A stretch of DNA of 64,000 nt from Luteibacter aegosomaticola. Lineage in GTDB: Bacteria; Pseudomonadota; Gammaproteobacteria; Xanthomonadales; Rhodanobacteraceae. Below are positions 1-9,700 of the stretch, piece by piece (within the stretch, counting starts at the first letter, position 1; every line of letters begins with the position of its first letter). The position numbers and the translations under genes are program-made. The stretch lies in assembly GCF_023078475.1 (NCBI RefSeq), contig NZ_CP095741.1, forward strand, positions 2,480,001-2,544,000. The letters are read 5' to 3'. The notes beneath the pieces are model-generated. The model had not been told where the DNA came from, searched no databases, and saw only the letters and a program-made list of their open reading frames with translations.

Positions 1-572
1 CCGCTGAGCGTGAGAGAACCGCCACCCGTCTTGGCCAGCCCTGCGTTTCCGGCGATCACCGAATCGATCGTCGCGTTGCCGCCCAGGTTGATCGTCGGCG
101 TGGCGCCGGCCAGCGTGAGCGTCCCGCCAGTGAGCGTGTATCCGGAGATAGAAAACGTCAGCTGACTGGCGGTTACGGGAGCGCCCAGGGTAACCGTACC
201 GGCCGTGCCGGCGAAGATCGCGTTGTCGAGCGCCGCGTTGTTCCATTTGACGAAGGGGCCGGCCACGCCGTCGCTCGCGCTGTTGAACAGCGCGGTGCTC
301 GTGTCCCACGTGCCTGTGCCGCCGCTCCCGTTCGAACCCCCGTTGACGTCCCAGTAGCGATCGGCTGCCGCGGCGCCTGGCGTGTAGAGCGCGCTGAGTG
401 CGCCAAGGATGCCTAGCGAAAGCGCCAACAGGGCGGGCCCGCGCTGGGCACCCGGCCGCTCGTCGATAGCGATCGCCCGGCCACGGCCCTTGCCATGCTT
501 GCCGGCCAGTTCCGATGCCACCACCCACGCACCCACCGCCGTCGACCACACGATGCGGAATACACGATTCAT
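1..572 (-). CDS. Autotransporter with ESPR signal and beta-strand repeats (N-terminal part)
   Basis: The gene runs off the left edge; about 190 codons are visible, read leftwards. Translation begins MNRVFRIVWSTAVGAW, an extended signal peptide region (ESPR) of type V secretion proteins. A basic stretch (GKHGKGRGRA) and a hydrophobic core (LLALSLGILGALSALY) ending near AAAADRYWD follow. The passenger then shows glycine- and threonine-rich beta-helix sequence, with GGTLTLAG and KTGGGSLTLSG typical of autotransporter-associated beta-strand (PATR) repeats. A GGGGA ribosome-binding site lies about 6 bases before the ATG. The product is presumably a large surface adhesin or enzyme passenger with a C-terminal beta-barrel outside the window, so its substrate cannot be told. 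Confidence 0.85.
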   Translation of the reverse strand, partial: MNRVFRIVWSTAVGAWVVASELAGKHGKGRGRAIAIDERPGAQRGPALLALSLGILGALSALYTPGAAAADRYWDVNGGSNGSGGTGTWDTSTALFNSASDGVAGPFVKWNNAALDNAIFAGTAGTVTLGAPVTASQLTFSISGYTLTGGTLTLAGATPTINLGGNATIDSVIAGNAGLAKTGGGSLTLS

Positions 573-925
573 AAGATGTCCCCTGTCGCCGCGCCGAAGC
601 GCGCCGTTTGCGCAGGCAGCACCGTGCCGCCCTCAATCGGGCAGCCGGATAACCATGACGAGTGACGCGCAAGGCGCCGAACCGGAACGCGGCCGGGGAA
701 GAACGGAGCGGTTGATCGGGTATTTAAATCGATTCAAACGCTTGCGAAATAAAAAGGTTTCGCGCCTGCCCCTGTCGCACGCCAACGCGCTGGCCGAAGA
801 TCGCGTCTTCACGCCAGCGTGACGGGGATGTTAAACAACTCCGTAGAATTACCTAGGACCTATAAGGCGCAAATTCGGTTGTTACTACGTTTATGAGAAC
901 TGGCCCGCAGTTTTTATGCGCCAGG
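573..925. other. Gene-free leader region of the autotransporter
   Basis: No convincing gene lies here; the open frames have no family resemblance or ribosome-binding site. The region should hold the autotransporter promoter. It is A+T-rich in places. A GCGAAA/TTTCGC inverted repeat spans 744-763. The overlapping short inverted repeats TAGAATTACCTA (844-855) and TAGGACCTA (854-862) could be regulator sites. No terminator with a clear U-run is visible. Confidence 0.4.
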
Positions 926-1408
926 TCAATTTGCACTAGCGCCCGCCGCCTGCTTCGCCAACTGACTCATGAAGCCCGCCAGTTTGGTCACCGTTTCCGC
1001 GTCCTTGATCCCGTACCCGGCGGCCAACGGCTTCAGGTCGTGGTAGCCGATCCAGGTGGCACCTGCCTCGTCCTGCCAGATCGCCAGTCGTAGCGGCAGG
1101 TCCAGGGCCATCGCCTGCTGGTCCAGCATCAGCTTCGTGCCGACCTTGGGGTTGCCAAACACGAGTACGACCGTCGGCCGCAATGACAGCCCGGCCTCTT
1201 TTGCATTGGCGGCATGATCGAAGGTCGCAAAGACCGGCACGCCAAGTGCGCTTAGGGCGGCGCGTGCGCGGGCTTCCGTACTGGGAACGTCCGAGCTGCT
1301 CTGCGTCACCAGCAGGTCCGGCGGCCCCGGGGGTGCAGCCGCCGCCGCGCCAGTGCCCATGGCCATGGCCGCCGCGGCGACCGAGAAGAATATGCCCGCT
1401 TTGAACAT
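926..1408 (-). CDS. Secreted DUF302-domain protein
   Basis: The 160-residue product has an N-terminal hydrophobic signal peptide (MFKAGIFFSVAAAAMAMG, probable cleavage in the Ala run near residue 24). The rest fits the DUF302 fold: VPVFATFDHAANAKEAGL, then LRPTVVLVFGNPKVGTKLM and LPLRLAIWQDEAGATWIGYHDL. DUF302 proteins are small, often periplasmic and of unknown biochemical role. The gene stands alone between the autotransporter and the divergent ketosynthase. Family assignment is by motif pattern and no function is implied. Confidence 0.8.
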   Translation of the reverse strand: MFKAGIFFSVAAAAMAMGTGAAAAAPPGPPDLLVTQSSSDVPSTEARARAALSALGVPVFATFDHAANAKEAGLSLRPTVVLVFGNPKVGTKLMLDQQAMALDLPLRLAIWQDEAGATWIGYHDLKPLAAGYGIKDAETVTKLAGFMSQLAKQAAGASAN

Positions 1409-1529
1409 GGCTCACCCGGCCCACCGGCCATCGCTAGGAAGGAGCGACAAAGATACCCGCAACCCCTTCCCTAAGGGCTTGCCGGCCCTAACATCGGATA
1501 GCACGCTCGGCCCACAGCCCCCTTAGAGC

Positions 1530-1558
1530 GCACTTAAGGCAGTCTCTCCGCCTATAAT
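1530..1558 (+). promoter_or_regulatory. Candidate sigma-70 promoter of the ketosynthase gene
   Basis: A perfect TATAAT lies at 1553-1558, about 32 bases before the ketosynthase ATG. The matching -35 (GCACTT at 1530-1535, 17-base spacing) is poor, so the call rests mainly on the -10. Confidence 0.35.
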
Positions 1559-1590
1559 TCACGTTTGATCTGTCCGGATTATTACGCCCC

Positions 1591-3468
1591 ATGTCCAAAA
1601 GCTCCCTCAGAAGCGACCAGGTCCTTGTTACGGTGGGTACCGCCTGCACTATGTCGGCGGTGGGCTCGACCGAGACTTACCAGGCGCTGGTGGCCCAGTC
1701 CGAGGAATTCCTGGCGCTGGCCGCGTTCGATGCTGGCCTGGTGGAGCTTGATCCTGAGGCGGACAATGCGGCCGACGGCATGCGCTGGGCCGAGGGCGAC
1801 CACGCTGGCGAGCCGGTGTCGCTCGAGGAGCTGAAGCGCCTTCACGGTGCTAGCCTGCGCGCCAACATGGGCATCCGCCACGTACCGGGTGTCCGTGAAC
1901 TGGCGCCGCGCGTGGTCACCGATATCGCCGCCCCGCTGCCGCACGACCTGGAAACGGTGGGCCTGCGCCGCCTCGCCGGCCTGCGTTACGAGGACATCCG
2001 CGCCTCTGGCCTCAAGGAAATGCATGGCCTGTTCCAGAACGATCCGCTCCTGAGCCCCTCGCTGCAGGCACAGTTGTTCGCCTATGGCGCACTTGGCGCC
2101 CTGGCCGGCCTGCCCCGCCCGCTTTCGGAAATCGTGCCGGAGCCGTTCGCGTTCCGCGTCGCCGCTGCCACCGCGTTTGGCGGCAACGAAGGCCTGGGCC
2201 AGTGGCTGCGCCCGGATGCGCCGCTGCCCGAAGGCGGGTTCCCCAAGGACACGTTCGCCGTCCGGCTCGCCCATTCGCTGGGTTCGCATGGCCCGGCCCT
2301 GGTGTCGACCATGCTGTCGCCGTCGTTCAGCATCAGCCGCGTCCTGAAGAATCCCGACCTGCGCGAAGCGCTCAAGTCGGATGACGTGGGTTTCATGCGC
2401 GTACCGCAGGCTCCGGCCACCGCCGTGGGCGCCTGCGCCTCCAGCCTGATCGCCCTCGCCGATATCGCGCCCCAGCTGCTGTTCGATTACCCGGGCTATA
2501 ACAAGCCGCAACTGGTCCTGCTCACGGCCGCCGATGCCGCCCTGCAGCCGCGTTACGGCATCCTCGAAGCCTTTGGCGGCGGCGCCCTGATGACCGGCGA
2601 AAAGCTGGCCGCGAAGAATGCCGCGCACGGTGATGGCTCGGAGCGCAGCGTGCACGATTCGCTGGCCCCGTTTGATATCGATGCCGATGGCACGGTCGTT
2701 GGTCATGGCGGCTCCGGCCTCCTCGTGACGACGCTGGATTTCGCCCTGCGCAACCAGCTCGATATCACCTCGATCATCGTGGGCTGGGGTACCAGCGGCG
2801 AAGCAGGCGGCAAGGCACACTTTGCCGGCGTCGGCTTTGGTGGCGAGAACGCCCTGGTCCAGGCGCTGGACATGGCCTACCAGGCCCACGGCTACACCGT
2901 GGACGATTTCGAATACCTCGCAGCCCATGCGACCGGCACGCGCACCAACTCCAAAACCGACCTCGGTACGGCCCTGGCCGGCCTTCGCGGCGCCGCGGCG
3001 CGGCAGGGTCGCGAAGGTGACCTGCCCAAGCTGTTCGTGGGCACGCCGAAGGCGGTTGGCGACGGCCACACCATGGGCGAGACGGGCCTGAAGGCCATGT
3101 CGCAGGCGCTGCAGTACGTGCTGGGCCGCAAGGCACCGGGCGTGCCCACCCTGCGCCGCGTCGACCCGGACCTGGCCGAAGTGGCTGGCTACTTCCACCT
3201 GCAGGCCGAGCCGCTTGAGGGCAATGCCGATGGCGGTGCCATCTGCGCGACCCAGGGGTTTGGTGGCTATAACGGCGCCGTCGCCCTGCGCTCGGCCAAC
3301 CCCGAGACGCTGAAGCGTTACGTCACGGACGCGGCCGTGCTCGATGCCTACCTCCAGGCATGGCCGGTGATCCGCGCCGAGCGCGAGAAGGCCGAGCGCA
3401 CCGCTCGCCGCAGCCCCAAGCTTGCCCTTGCCATGGCCGAGAAGCATCGCTGGGCTGGCCTGGAGTAA
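1591..3468 (+). CDS. FabY-like beta-ketoacyl-ACP synthase
   Basis: The 625-residue product is a thiolase-fold ketosynthase with a complete Cys-His-His triad: Cys282 in VGACASS, His446 in AAHATGT and His493 in VGDGHTMGETG. It is about 200 residues longer than FabF/FabB, with a long N-terminal extension. That size and layout match Pseudomonas aeruginosa FabY, which can start fatty acid synthesis from malonyl-ACP and acetyl-CoA. A FabY-like role is therefore plausible, but a polyketide or aryl-polyene ketosynthase is possible; no ACP or reductase gene is adjacent. A GGCCAGC hairpin overlaps the stop codon but has no U-run. The ATG has only a weak ribosome-binding site. Confidence 0.8.
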   Translation: MSKSSLRSDQVLVTVGTACTMSAVGSTETYQALVAQSEEFLALAAFDAGLVELDPEADNAADGMRWAEGDHAGEPVSLEELKRLHGASLRANMGIRHVPGVRELAPRVVTDIAAPLPHDLETVGLRRLAGLRYEDIRASGLKEMHGLFQNDPLLSPSLQAQLFAYGALGALAGLPRPLSEIVPEPFAFRVAAATAFGGNEGLGQWLRPDAPLPEGGFPKDTFAVRLAHSLGSHGPALVSTMLSPSFSISRVLKNPDLREALKSDDVGFMRVPQAPATAVGACASSLIALADIAPQLLFDYPGYNKPQLVLLTAADAALQPRYGILEAFGGGALMTGEKLAAKNAAHGDGSERSVHDSLAPFDIDADGTVVGHGGSGLLVTTLDFALRNQLDITSIIVGWGTSGEAGGKAHFAGVGFGGENALVQALDMAYQAHGYTVDDFEYLAAHATGTRTNSKTDLGTALAGLRGAAARQGREGDLPKLFVGTPKAVGDGHTMGETGLKAMSQALQYVLGRKAPGVPTLRRVDPDLAEVAGYFHLQAEPLEGNADGGAICATQGFGGYNGAVALRSANPETLKRYVTDAAVLDAYLQAWPVIRAEREKAERTARRSPKLALAMAEKHRWAGLE

Positions 3469-3492
3469 GGCCAGCAACGCAGGAATCCGCCC

Positions 3493-3945
3493 CTATGGGG
3501 TGGGTTCCGCGAGGTGCAGCAGCGGGAACGGCCTGCCCTCGCCATCGGTCTCCGACCGCCCCACCACGACAAACCCACGCGCCAGGTAGAACGCCAGCGC
3601 GTCGGGGTTTTGTTCGTTGACGTCTACGGCCAGCGCCCCCTTCACCTGGCGGGCATGCGCGATAAGCGCCGTGCCACCGCCCTTTCCCGCATGCGCCGGG
3701 TCGATGAAGATCGCTTCGACTTTCGCGCCGTCCAGCCCCATGAAGCCAGCCAGCGCACCGTCGCCGGCCACGAGCACTGACAACTCGAGCGCCACGAGCG
3801 CGCCATCGCGCACCGCAGGAATCAGCGCTTCGATATCCGCTGCCGTAAGAAAGGTATGTGTCGCGCGAACACTGCGAAGCCACAGCGCGAGCAGCGCATC
3901 GTGATCGCCTGGCACGCCGGCTCGAATAAGAAATTTCTCACGCAT
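3493..3945 (-). CDS. yjaB: GNAT N-acetyltransferase, YjaB type
   Basis: The 150-residue protein closely follows E. coli YjaB. It has WLRSVRATHTFLTAADIEAL near the start, then VEAIFIDPAHAGKGGGTALI (the acetyl-CoA binding loop), VDVNEQNPDALAFY, and the C-terminal GRSETDGEGRPFPLLHL signature. YjaB is a GCN5-related acetyltransferase reported to acetylate protein lysines; the physiological target is unclear. The start was set at MREKFLIRAG because AGGAAG lies 8 bases upstream; the frame stays open a further 27 codons upstream without such support. It is divergent from the pilus operon and has no operon partner. Confidence 0.85.
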   Translation of the reverse strand: MREKFLIRAGVPGDHDALLALWLRSVRATHTFLTAADIEALIPAVRDGALVALELSVLVAGDGALAGFMGLDGAKVEAIFIDPAHAGKGGGTALIAHARQVKGALAVDVNEQNPDALAFYLARGFVVVGRSETDGEGRPFPLLHLAEPTP

Positions 3946-4328
3946 CGCTAGTTCTTCCTGCTTGTCGCAACAACAATCGATTTCGTCCGCGTCAACGCGC
4001 GCGGAATGTAATCGTTCCATCAACATTATGTGATGTCGGCGGAAATCACATTAGTGATGCATCGATCACGTTCGGCGCGATACCTTGAGCACGTGGCGCA
4101 CGCAATGCCGGATTTGCAGCATTCGCGTGGAGTTCGTGCAGGATGATGCATCAAGTCGATCGATACGATGCGTTCGCCGCCTGGATATCGATCGGGGGCG
4201 CCATGAACAAGCTAAAAAATAATTCATGCGTTTGCGGGCGGCAAAGTGTCGCAGAAGGTAGTTATTTTCTTGCGCACGCAAACACAATGCATGCGCGTAT
4301 CAGCGTGTTCCACAAAGCAAGGGATCGT
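3946..4328. promoter_or_regulatory. Divergent control region upstream of the minor-pilin operon
   Basis: This 383-base stretch holds no convincing gene, although pilV frame stays open through part of it. It contains a perfect 7-bp inverted repeat ATGTGAT/ATCACAT with a 10-base spacer (4028-4051) and a looser GTGAT/ATCAC pair just after it. At 4094-4109 TGGCGCACGCAATGC has the GG-N10-GC spacing of a sigma-54 promoter, with matches at TGGC and TGC. If used, it would leave a leader of about 210 bases before pilV. Confidence 0.3.
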
Positions 4329-4871
4329 ATGTCATCACCGAGGCGAGCCAGGGGCGCCTCCCTGATCGAAGTGCTCATCGCCGTATTAGTGTTCGGCGTT
4401 GGCATCGTAGGGCTCGCGGGCCTGCTTATCGTGTCATTCCGATCCAATCAGGTGGGTTACCTGCGAACGCAGGCGGAATTTGTTGCGATGGGCATGGCCG
4501 ATCGCATGCGCGCCAACCCGCTAGGGGTATGGACGGGTGCTTACGACTCGACGTCGTACCCGCTCACGGTAACGCAGGACTGCACGAAGGCTGCCGCGTG
4601 TACGCCGGCGCAGCTGGCCAAGCGCGATCAGGCGCAATGGAGTTCACAGCTCAAGACCTTCCTCCCCACACCCAGCGCATCGATCGCTTGCACGAAGGGA
4701 GCGACCGCTGATGCAACGCAGTTGCAAATGCGGCCACCCTACGGCGGCAACTGCGTCATGAAGATCAGCTGGATCGAGCGCGCCGCCACGGATAACAAGA
4801 CGGCCGCGGCCACCACCAGTGGCGGCGGCACCGTGGTCACGCGTACGTATGCTTGGAATTTCCAGCCATGA
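4329..4871 (+). CDS. pilV: Type IV pilus minor pilin PilV
   Basis: The product has a short basic leader, MSSPRRARG, followed by the type III (prepilin) signal ASLIEVLIAVLVFGVGIVGL. Cleavage by PilD after Gly9 would leave Ala1 and the conserved Glu5. The body (about 170 residues) is Cys- and Thr-rich like other PilV pseudopilins. PilV works with PilW, PilX and PilE to prime pilus assembly with PilY1 at the tip. The start is placed here because MSSPRR directly precedes the prepilin motif and AAGGGA lies 4-5 bases upstream. It is the first gene of a six-gene operon and its stop overlaps the pilW start. Confidence 0.88.
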   Translation: MSSPRRARGASLIEVLIAVLVFGVGIVGLAGLLIVSFRSNQVGYLRTQAEFVAMGMADRMRANPLGVWTGAYDSTSYPLTVTQDCTKAAACTPAQLAKRDQAQWSSQLKTFLPTPSASIACTKGATADATQLQMRPPYGGNCVMKISWIERAATDNKTAAATTSGGGTVVTRTYAWNFQP

Positions 4872-6196
4872 TTGGATGCCCCTCCCCGCACCGCCGGCTA
4901 GCTCACGGCTTCTCACTTATTGAGCTTATGGTCGCGCTCGCGCTCGGGCTCCTCGTCGCACTGGGCATCGTCAATATTTTCAATACCACCTCGAGTAGCA
5001 GCCTGGTGCAGGCGCAACTCGCGCGACTCCAGGAAGGTGGCCGCTTCGCGATTACCGCCCTTGCAAACGATCTGCGCATGGCTAACGCGCAGTATTGCTC
5101 GAACATGGGCGGCCAGTCGGCAGCCATGTCCAACGGCTCGATGACGCTCGACCGTTACCTGCGCGCTCCCAAGGTGATCGTATCGGGTGCCACCCTGCAG
5201 TCCGCCTTTCAGGATGTCACCACTTCATGGGGCGCCACGAGCGGTACGAACACCTATCCCGCCGCACCCACTGCCTCGTTTGTGCTGCCGTCGTGGTACG
5301 CCATGCGTGGCTACGATTGCACGACAACCGCCTGCACACCCGTGGATCCGGCAGGCCCCACGACCAGCACGGGCGTCATCCCCCAGCAGGGCACGACGAC
5401 CGGCAACCGCGTCCTGGGTAGCGATGTATTGACCCTGCGCTACCTCGATGGATCACGCGGGTGGACATTGAATGGCACGACCAGCTACATGACGGTCGCT
5501 TCGCAGCTGGTGTCCAGCTTCACCATCGCGCCCCAGACCGGCGAGCCACCGCTCACCGACATCAAGACAGGCGACCTGATGATGCTGGCTGACTGCAACG
5601 CCTCCCAGGTCTTCAGCGCCAAGGTCGCAGGCGCGGCGATCACGCCGAACTCCAATTACACCAACGTCTCCCAGCCGACGGGCGTCTCGCCGCGCCTGTT
5701 CGATTTCAATCGCGACTACCAGACGGTGACGTATTACCTGCAGGTCGTCGACGACAACAACGGCAACAAGACCGGTGCACTGATGCGCCGGCAGAACGGT
5801 GTCAGCGCGGAGGTCGTACGTGGTGTCGAGCGACTCGACTTCCTTTATGGCGTGATGGATGCCGCGGGCAACACCAGTTTCCGCACGGCAGCGGACATCG
5901 ACAGCGCGACATCCTGCGCTTCATCGAACCCGAATGCGCTCGGCTCGGATCCCGGCTGCATGTGGCGCTCGGTGCAGAGCATCGAGGTGCATCTTCTTAT
6001 GGACGGGCAGAAGCCGCTCTATGCGCTGAACGCCGGCGACATGCAGTACCAGTACTACGGCGATACCGCCGTGACCGGACTGGCCTCGCCCGACAACACC
6101 AGCCGCGTCGTGAAGCCAAGCCAGCAGGGCTTCGACAACCACATGCTCCGCCGCGAATTCACCACACTGGTCTCCGTGAGGAACTACAACCCATGA
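4868..6196 (+). CDS. pilW: Type IV pilus minor pilin / assembly protein PilW
   Basis: The leader MIGCPSPHRRLAHG is followed by the prepilin motif FSLIELMVALALGLLVALG, with Glu5 of the mature protein present. The remainder (about 420 residues) has the PilW pattern, including LQEGGRFAITALANDLRMAN just after the helix and late ETVxxVERLDFLYG-like sequence (VVRGVERLDFLYGV). PilW is a minor pseudopilin of the tip complex. The ATG overlaps the pilV stop as ATGA, which indicates translational coupling; a TTG 15 bases upstream in frame was set aside for this reason. The stop again overlaps the next start. Confidence 0.9.
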   Translation: MIGCPSPHRRLAHGFSLIELMVALALGLLVALGIVNIFNTTSSSSLVQAQLARLQEGGRFAITALANDLRMANAQYCSNMGGQSAAMSNGSMTLDRYLRAPKVIVSGATLQSAFQDVTTSWGATSGTNTYPAAPTASFVLPSWYAMRGYDCTTTACTPVDPAGPTTSTGVIPQQGTTTGNRVLGSDVLTLRYLDGSRGWTLNGTTSYMTVASQLVSSFTIAPQTGEPPLTDIKTGDLMMLADCNASQVFSAKVAGAAITPNSNYTNVSQPTGVSPRLFDFNRDYQTVTYYLQVVDDNNGNKTGALMRRQNGVSAEVVRGVERLDFLYGVMDAAGNTSFRTAADIDSATSCASSNPNALGSDPGCMWRSVQSIEVHLLMDGQKPLYALNAGDMQYQYYGDTAVTGLASPDNTSRVVKPSQQGFDNHMLRREFTTLVSVRNYNP

Positions 6197-6780
6197 AACG
6201 CGAACGCGGGGCTGTCCTCATCATTGCACTGATCTTCCTGCTGCTGTTGACGATCGTCGCCATCACCAGCTCGAGCCGGTCACTTATCCAGGAACGGCTG
6301 GCCGGCGCCCTGCGGAACGCACAGCAGGCCGAGTGGTCGGCTGAAAACGCCTTGCGCGGTGTCGAATGGCGCATCTTTACAGGCGATGCCAGCCTGGGCT
6401 GCTACAACTCGAGCAACCCGGGCACCGTGAGCAGCAAGGTGACCACGTTCCGCAATGCCTCGACCTGGGTCACGGCGGGCGCCACCGAATACAAGGGTTC
6501 CGCCGTGTCGCTTGACTACTCGGCCACGACCACCGACACCACGATGACCAGCGCCACGCTCGCCGCCAATCCCTGGTACATCGTGGAATACCTCGGCCAG
6601 GATCGCGCACCGCCCAGCACCACCGGCGCTCAGGCGGAAGCCGGATCCGGCGGCAGCACGACGGCCCGCTTCTATCTCTACCGGATCACGGCACGCGCCG
6701 TGGGTGGCAGCCCGAACACGATTCGCGTCGTCGAATCCACGTTCGTGACGCCCAACCTGTTCACCTGCACGCTGAGCTGA
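6193..6780 (+). CDS. pilX: Type IV pilus minor protein PilX
   Basis: The product starts MKRERGAVLIIALIFLLLLT, the PilX pattern in which the usual prepilin Glu5 is absent and the residues after the Gly are AVLII. The following TSSSRSLIQERLAGALRNAQ and the AEWSAENALRGVEW segment are typical of PilX_N and the adjoining helix. PilX belongs to the PilV-PilW-PilX-PilE priming complex beneath PilY1. The start overlaps the pilW stop (ATGA); pilY1 begins 10 bases after the stop behind a GGA-containing site, so all are likely cotranscribed. Confidence 0.88.
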   Translation: MKRERGAVLIIALIFLLLLTIVAITSSSRSLIQERLAGALRNAQQAEWSAENALRGVEWRIFTGDASLGCYNSSNPGTVSSKVTTFRNASTWVTAGATEYKGSAVSLDYSATTTDTTMTSATLAANPWYIVEYLGQDRAPPSTTGAQAEAGSGGSTTARFYLYRITARAVGGSPNTIRVVESTFVTPNLFTCTLS

Positions 6781-6790
6781 AGGATTTTCC

Positions 6791-9700
6791 ATGTCACGCC
6801 TCTCCTTCCCCTGGCGCGCTGCCCTCGCCTTCCTGGCCACAGTGCTTGTGGGCTCAGCTGCTCAAGCCGGCACGGTGACCCTGAGTGCGACGCCACCGGG
6901 CGTCACCTCGAAAGTGGCACCGAACATCGTGGTGACCTTCGACGATTCGGGCTCGATGAACTCGACCTCGATCCCGGATGCGCTGGACGCCAATTACAGC
7001 AACAAGTACTACTACTCGGCGAAGGGCAACCCCATCTATTTCGACCCAACGGTGACTTACGTCATCCCGCCGGATGCACTAGGGCAGCCGCTGGGCACGC
7101 CGACCTTCGCCTCGGCGTGGCGCGATGGGTACTGCGCCAACACCCTGACAAAGAAGTGCTGGTCGCCGAGCAGTGGCAAGTATCTCGCGCCGGTGTTGAT
7201 CAATCTCGGCACCTCGTTCAGCACGAACTTCCTGACGAATACGCTGGCAGGCAACTCGCCCTGCCCGCGCGATGCGAATGAGGCTGGCTGGTACCTCAGC
7301 AGCCGCGGCGGCGTCACGTGTGACGCGCTGGAGATCCCGACCGCGGTGCGCGGCTCCACCACCACCAAGAGCGGTGGCAAGACCACGACGACGTACGATA
7401 CGGGTGCGTTCTACTACGTATGCACCTCGGCGACGGACGACACTACCTGCACGTACCACCTGGTCGCCAATGAATCGGCGGCCGTCCAGGCGAACTTCGC
7501 CATCTGGTACAGCTACTACCGCACCCGCAACCTCAATGCGCGCGCCGCGATCGGCCGGGTATTCAGCGCTATCGCCGATAATGCCGTGCGCGTCAGCTGG
7601 CAGACCCTGCAGTCGCAGTCGGCGAGCAGCGCCTACTACACGGGCTCCGGCTCGTACACCGGCGCCGCCTATGGCGCACTGAGCTCAACCAGTCAGATTC
7701 TCGAACTCGCCAACAGCGCCAGTTGCACAGCCGCCAGTACCGCCGACACCTGCTGGCGAAGCCAGTTCATGAACTGGCTTTATGGCGTCCCCGCCAGCGG
7801 CGGCACGCCGACCCGCGTCGCCACGATCGCAGCGGGCGAATTCTACAAGCGCACGCTCAGCACCTCGCCCGCCGGCCAGGACCCTTACTGGAACGGCAGC
7901 ACGATCTCGTCGGGCGAACTGGCCTGCCGCAAGAATTTCCACATGCTCGTGACCGACGGCTACTGGAACGGCGACGCACCGAAGGACGTCGCGACACCGG
8001 ACATCAGCTCGGTGACGCTGCCCGACGGGACGGCGTATTCCAAGAGCGTCTCGAACGCGGCGATCTACTGGAACCAGGACGGCACGACCAACCCGTCGCT
8101 CGCCGATGTCGCGTTCAATTACTGGGCGACTGACCTGAGGCCCGACCTCACCAACAACGTGCCGGCGTACTGGCCCGATGTCACGACCGGCGTCACCGCC
8201 AAGGCCACTACGGTCGACACCAGCAAGCCCGGTGCGACCTCCGAGGTCTATTTCAACCCGGCGAACGATCCGGCGACGTGGCAGCACATGTCCCAGTACA
8301 TGGTGACCATGGGCATTTCGGGCACGCTGGCGTACAGCGGCGACTACCTTGCGCTGCGCAAGGGCACGAAGACCTGGCCGACCCCGCTGCAGGCCGGTGG
8401 CGCGCAGAACATCGACGACACCTGGCATGCGGCGGTCAACAGCCGCGGCGGCTACTTCAGCGCGGCTGACCCCACCTCGCTCGTCAACAGCCTCAGCAGC
8501 ATTCTTGCGTCCGTGATCGCGAGCAACTCGACGTCGCTCACGCTTAGCCTGAGCACCAACGTGCTCACGGCAAACGCTGTCGCCTACTACGCCAGCTACG
8601 ACACGACGACGTGGGGCGGTACGCTCGAAGCGCGTAGCGTGAGCCTGGCGGGCGTGGTCAGCAGCGCCGACATATGGTCCACCAAGACCACCCTTGATGG
8701 GCGCAACCTTTCCAACGCGCCACGCGCCATCGCGACCAGCACAGGCCCTGGCACCGGCAAGGGCGTTGCCTTCACCTACGACAACCTCAGCACCAGCGAG
8801 AAGGCTATCCTGAATTCCTCCGACGGCACGGGCTCTACCGCAGCCACGGACAACCTCGGGACCCAGCGCGTGGCATGGCTGACCGGTGTGCGCACCCTGG
8901 AAGGCACGACCTTCCGCACGCGCGGCTCGATCCTGGGCGCCATCTTCGGCTCCCAGCCTGCCTATGTCGGCGCCCCCACCGGCAACTACACCGACAGCTT
9001 CCCGACCGGCTCGCCGGAAGCGAAGTCCGTAGCTCTCGACGCCACTTCGAGTTACGCCACGTTCCTCAGCAACAAATCCTCGCGTACGCCCATGGTCTAT
9101 GTCGGCGCTAACGACGGTATGCTCCATGCGTTCGACGCGAGCAGCACCAGCACCGCAGGCAACGAAGTGTGGGCTTACGTCCCTGCGTCCGTGTATTCCA
9201 ACCTGCCGGCTCAGAGCAAGCTGAAGAACTTCACGTTCACGCCAACGGTGGATGGCAGCCCCGTCACCGGCGATGTGTTCTTCAACCCGGCATCGAGCAG
9301 TACCGCTGGCAGTTGGCACACCCTGCTAGTGGGCTCGTTGCGCTACGGCGGCCGCGGCGTCTTCGGTATTGATATCACCGATCCACTGGCATCGACGGGC
9401 GCCACAGCGGCCACGTCAGCCACCGCAGCGCAGAAAGTGCTGTGGGAGTTCAACAGCGACAGCGTCTCGACCGCGGGCACACCCGCGAACCTTGGCTACA
9501 CGTTTGGCACCCCGGCGATCGCACGCGTGGCCTGGACCAATGCCGACGGCTCGATCGGCCGCTGGGTCGTGCTGGTCCCGGGCGGCTACATCCCGGATGG
9601 CAGCACGGTCACCGCCGCAAGCAACACATTCAGCTCGCTGTTCGTGCTGGATGCGCAGACGGGCACCCTGCTCAAGGAAATCCGTACGCCAACGGGCACG

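Noticed and set aside
3454..3475. GCTGGCC/GGCCAGC hairpin at the ketosynthase stop as a terminator
   Set aside because: No U-run follows on either strand, so it cannot be supported as rho-independent.
1582..3477. 631-codon open frame antisense to the ketosynthase gene
   Set aside because: It has no family resemblance or ribosome-binding site, and arises from G+C-rich third positions of the real gene.
4028..4051. ATGTGAT/ATCACAT as a CRP/Vfr site
   Set aside because: CRP sites have GTGA-N6-TCAC; here the spacing between GTGA and TCAC is 12, so it does not fit that regulator.
4143..4328. 62-codon N-terminal extension of pilV
   Set aside because: A prepilin leader is short and basic; the extension has no such character, and MSSPRRARG directly precedes the pilin motif.
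7685..9319. 544-codon open frame antisense to pilY1
   Set aside because: The sense frame is unmistakably PilY1; the antisense product is Arg/Val/Gly-rich without any domain.
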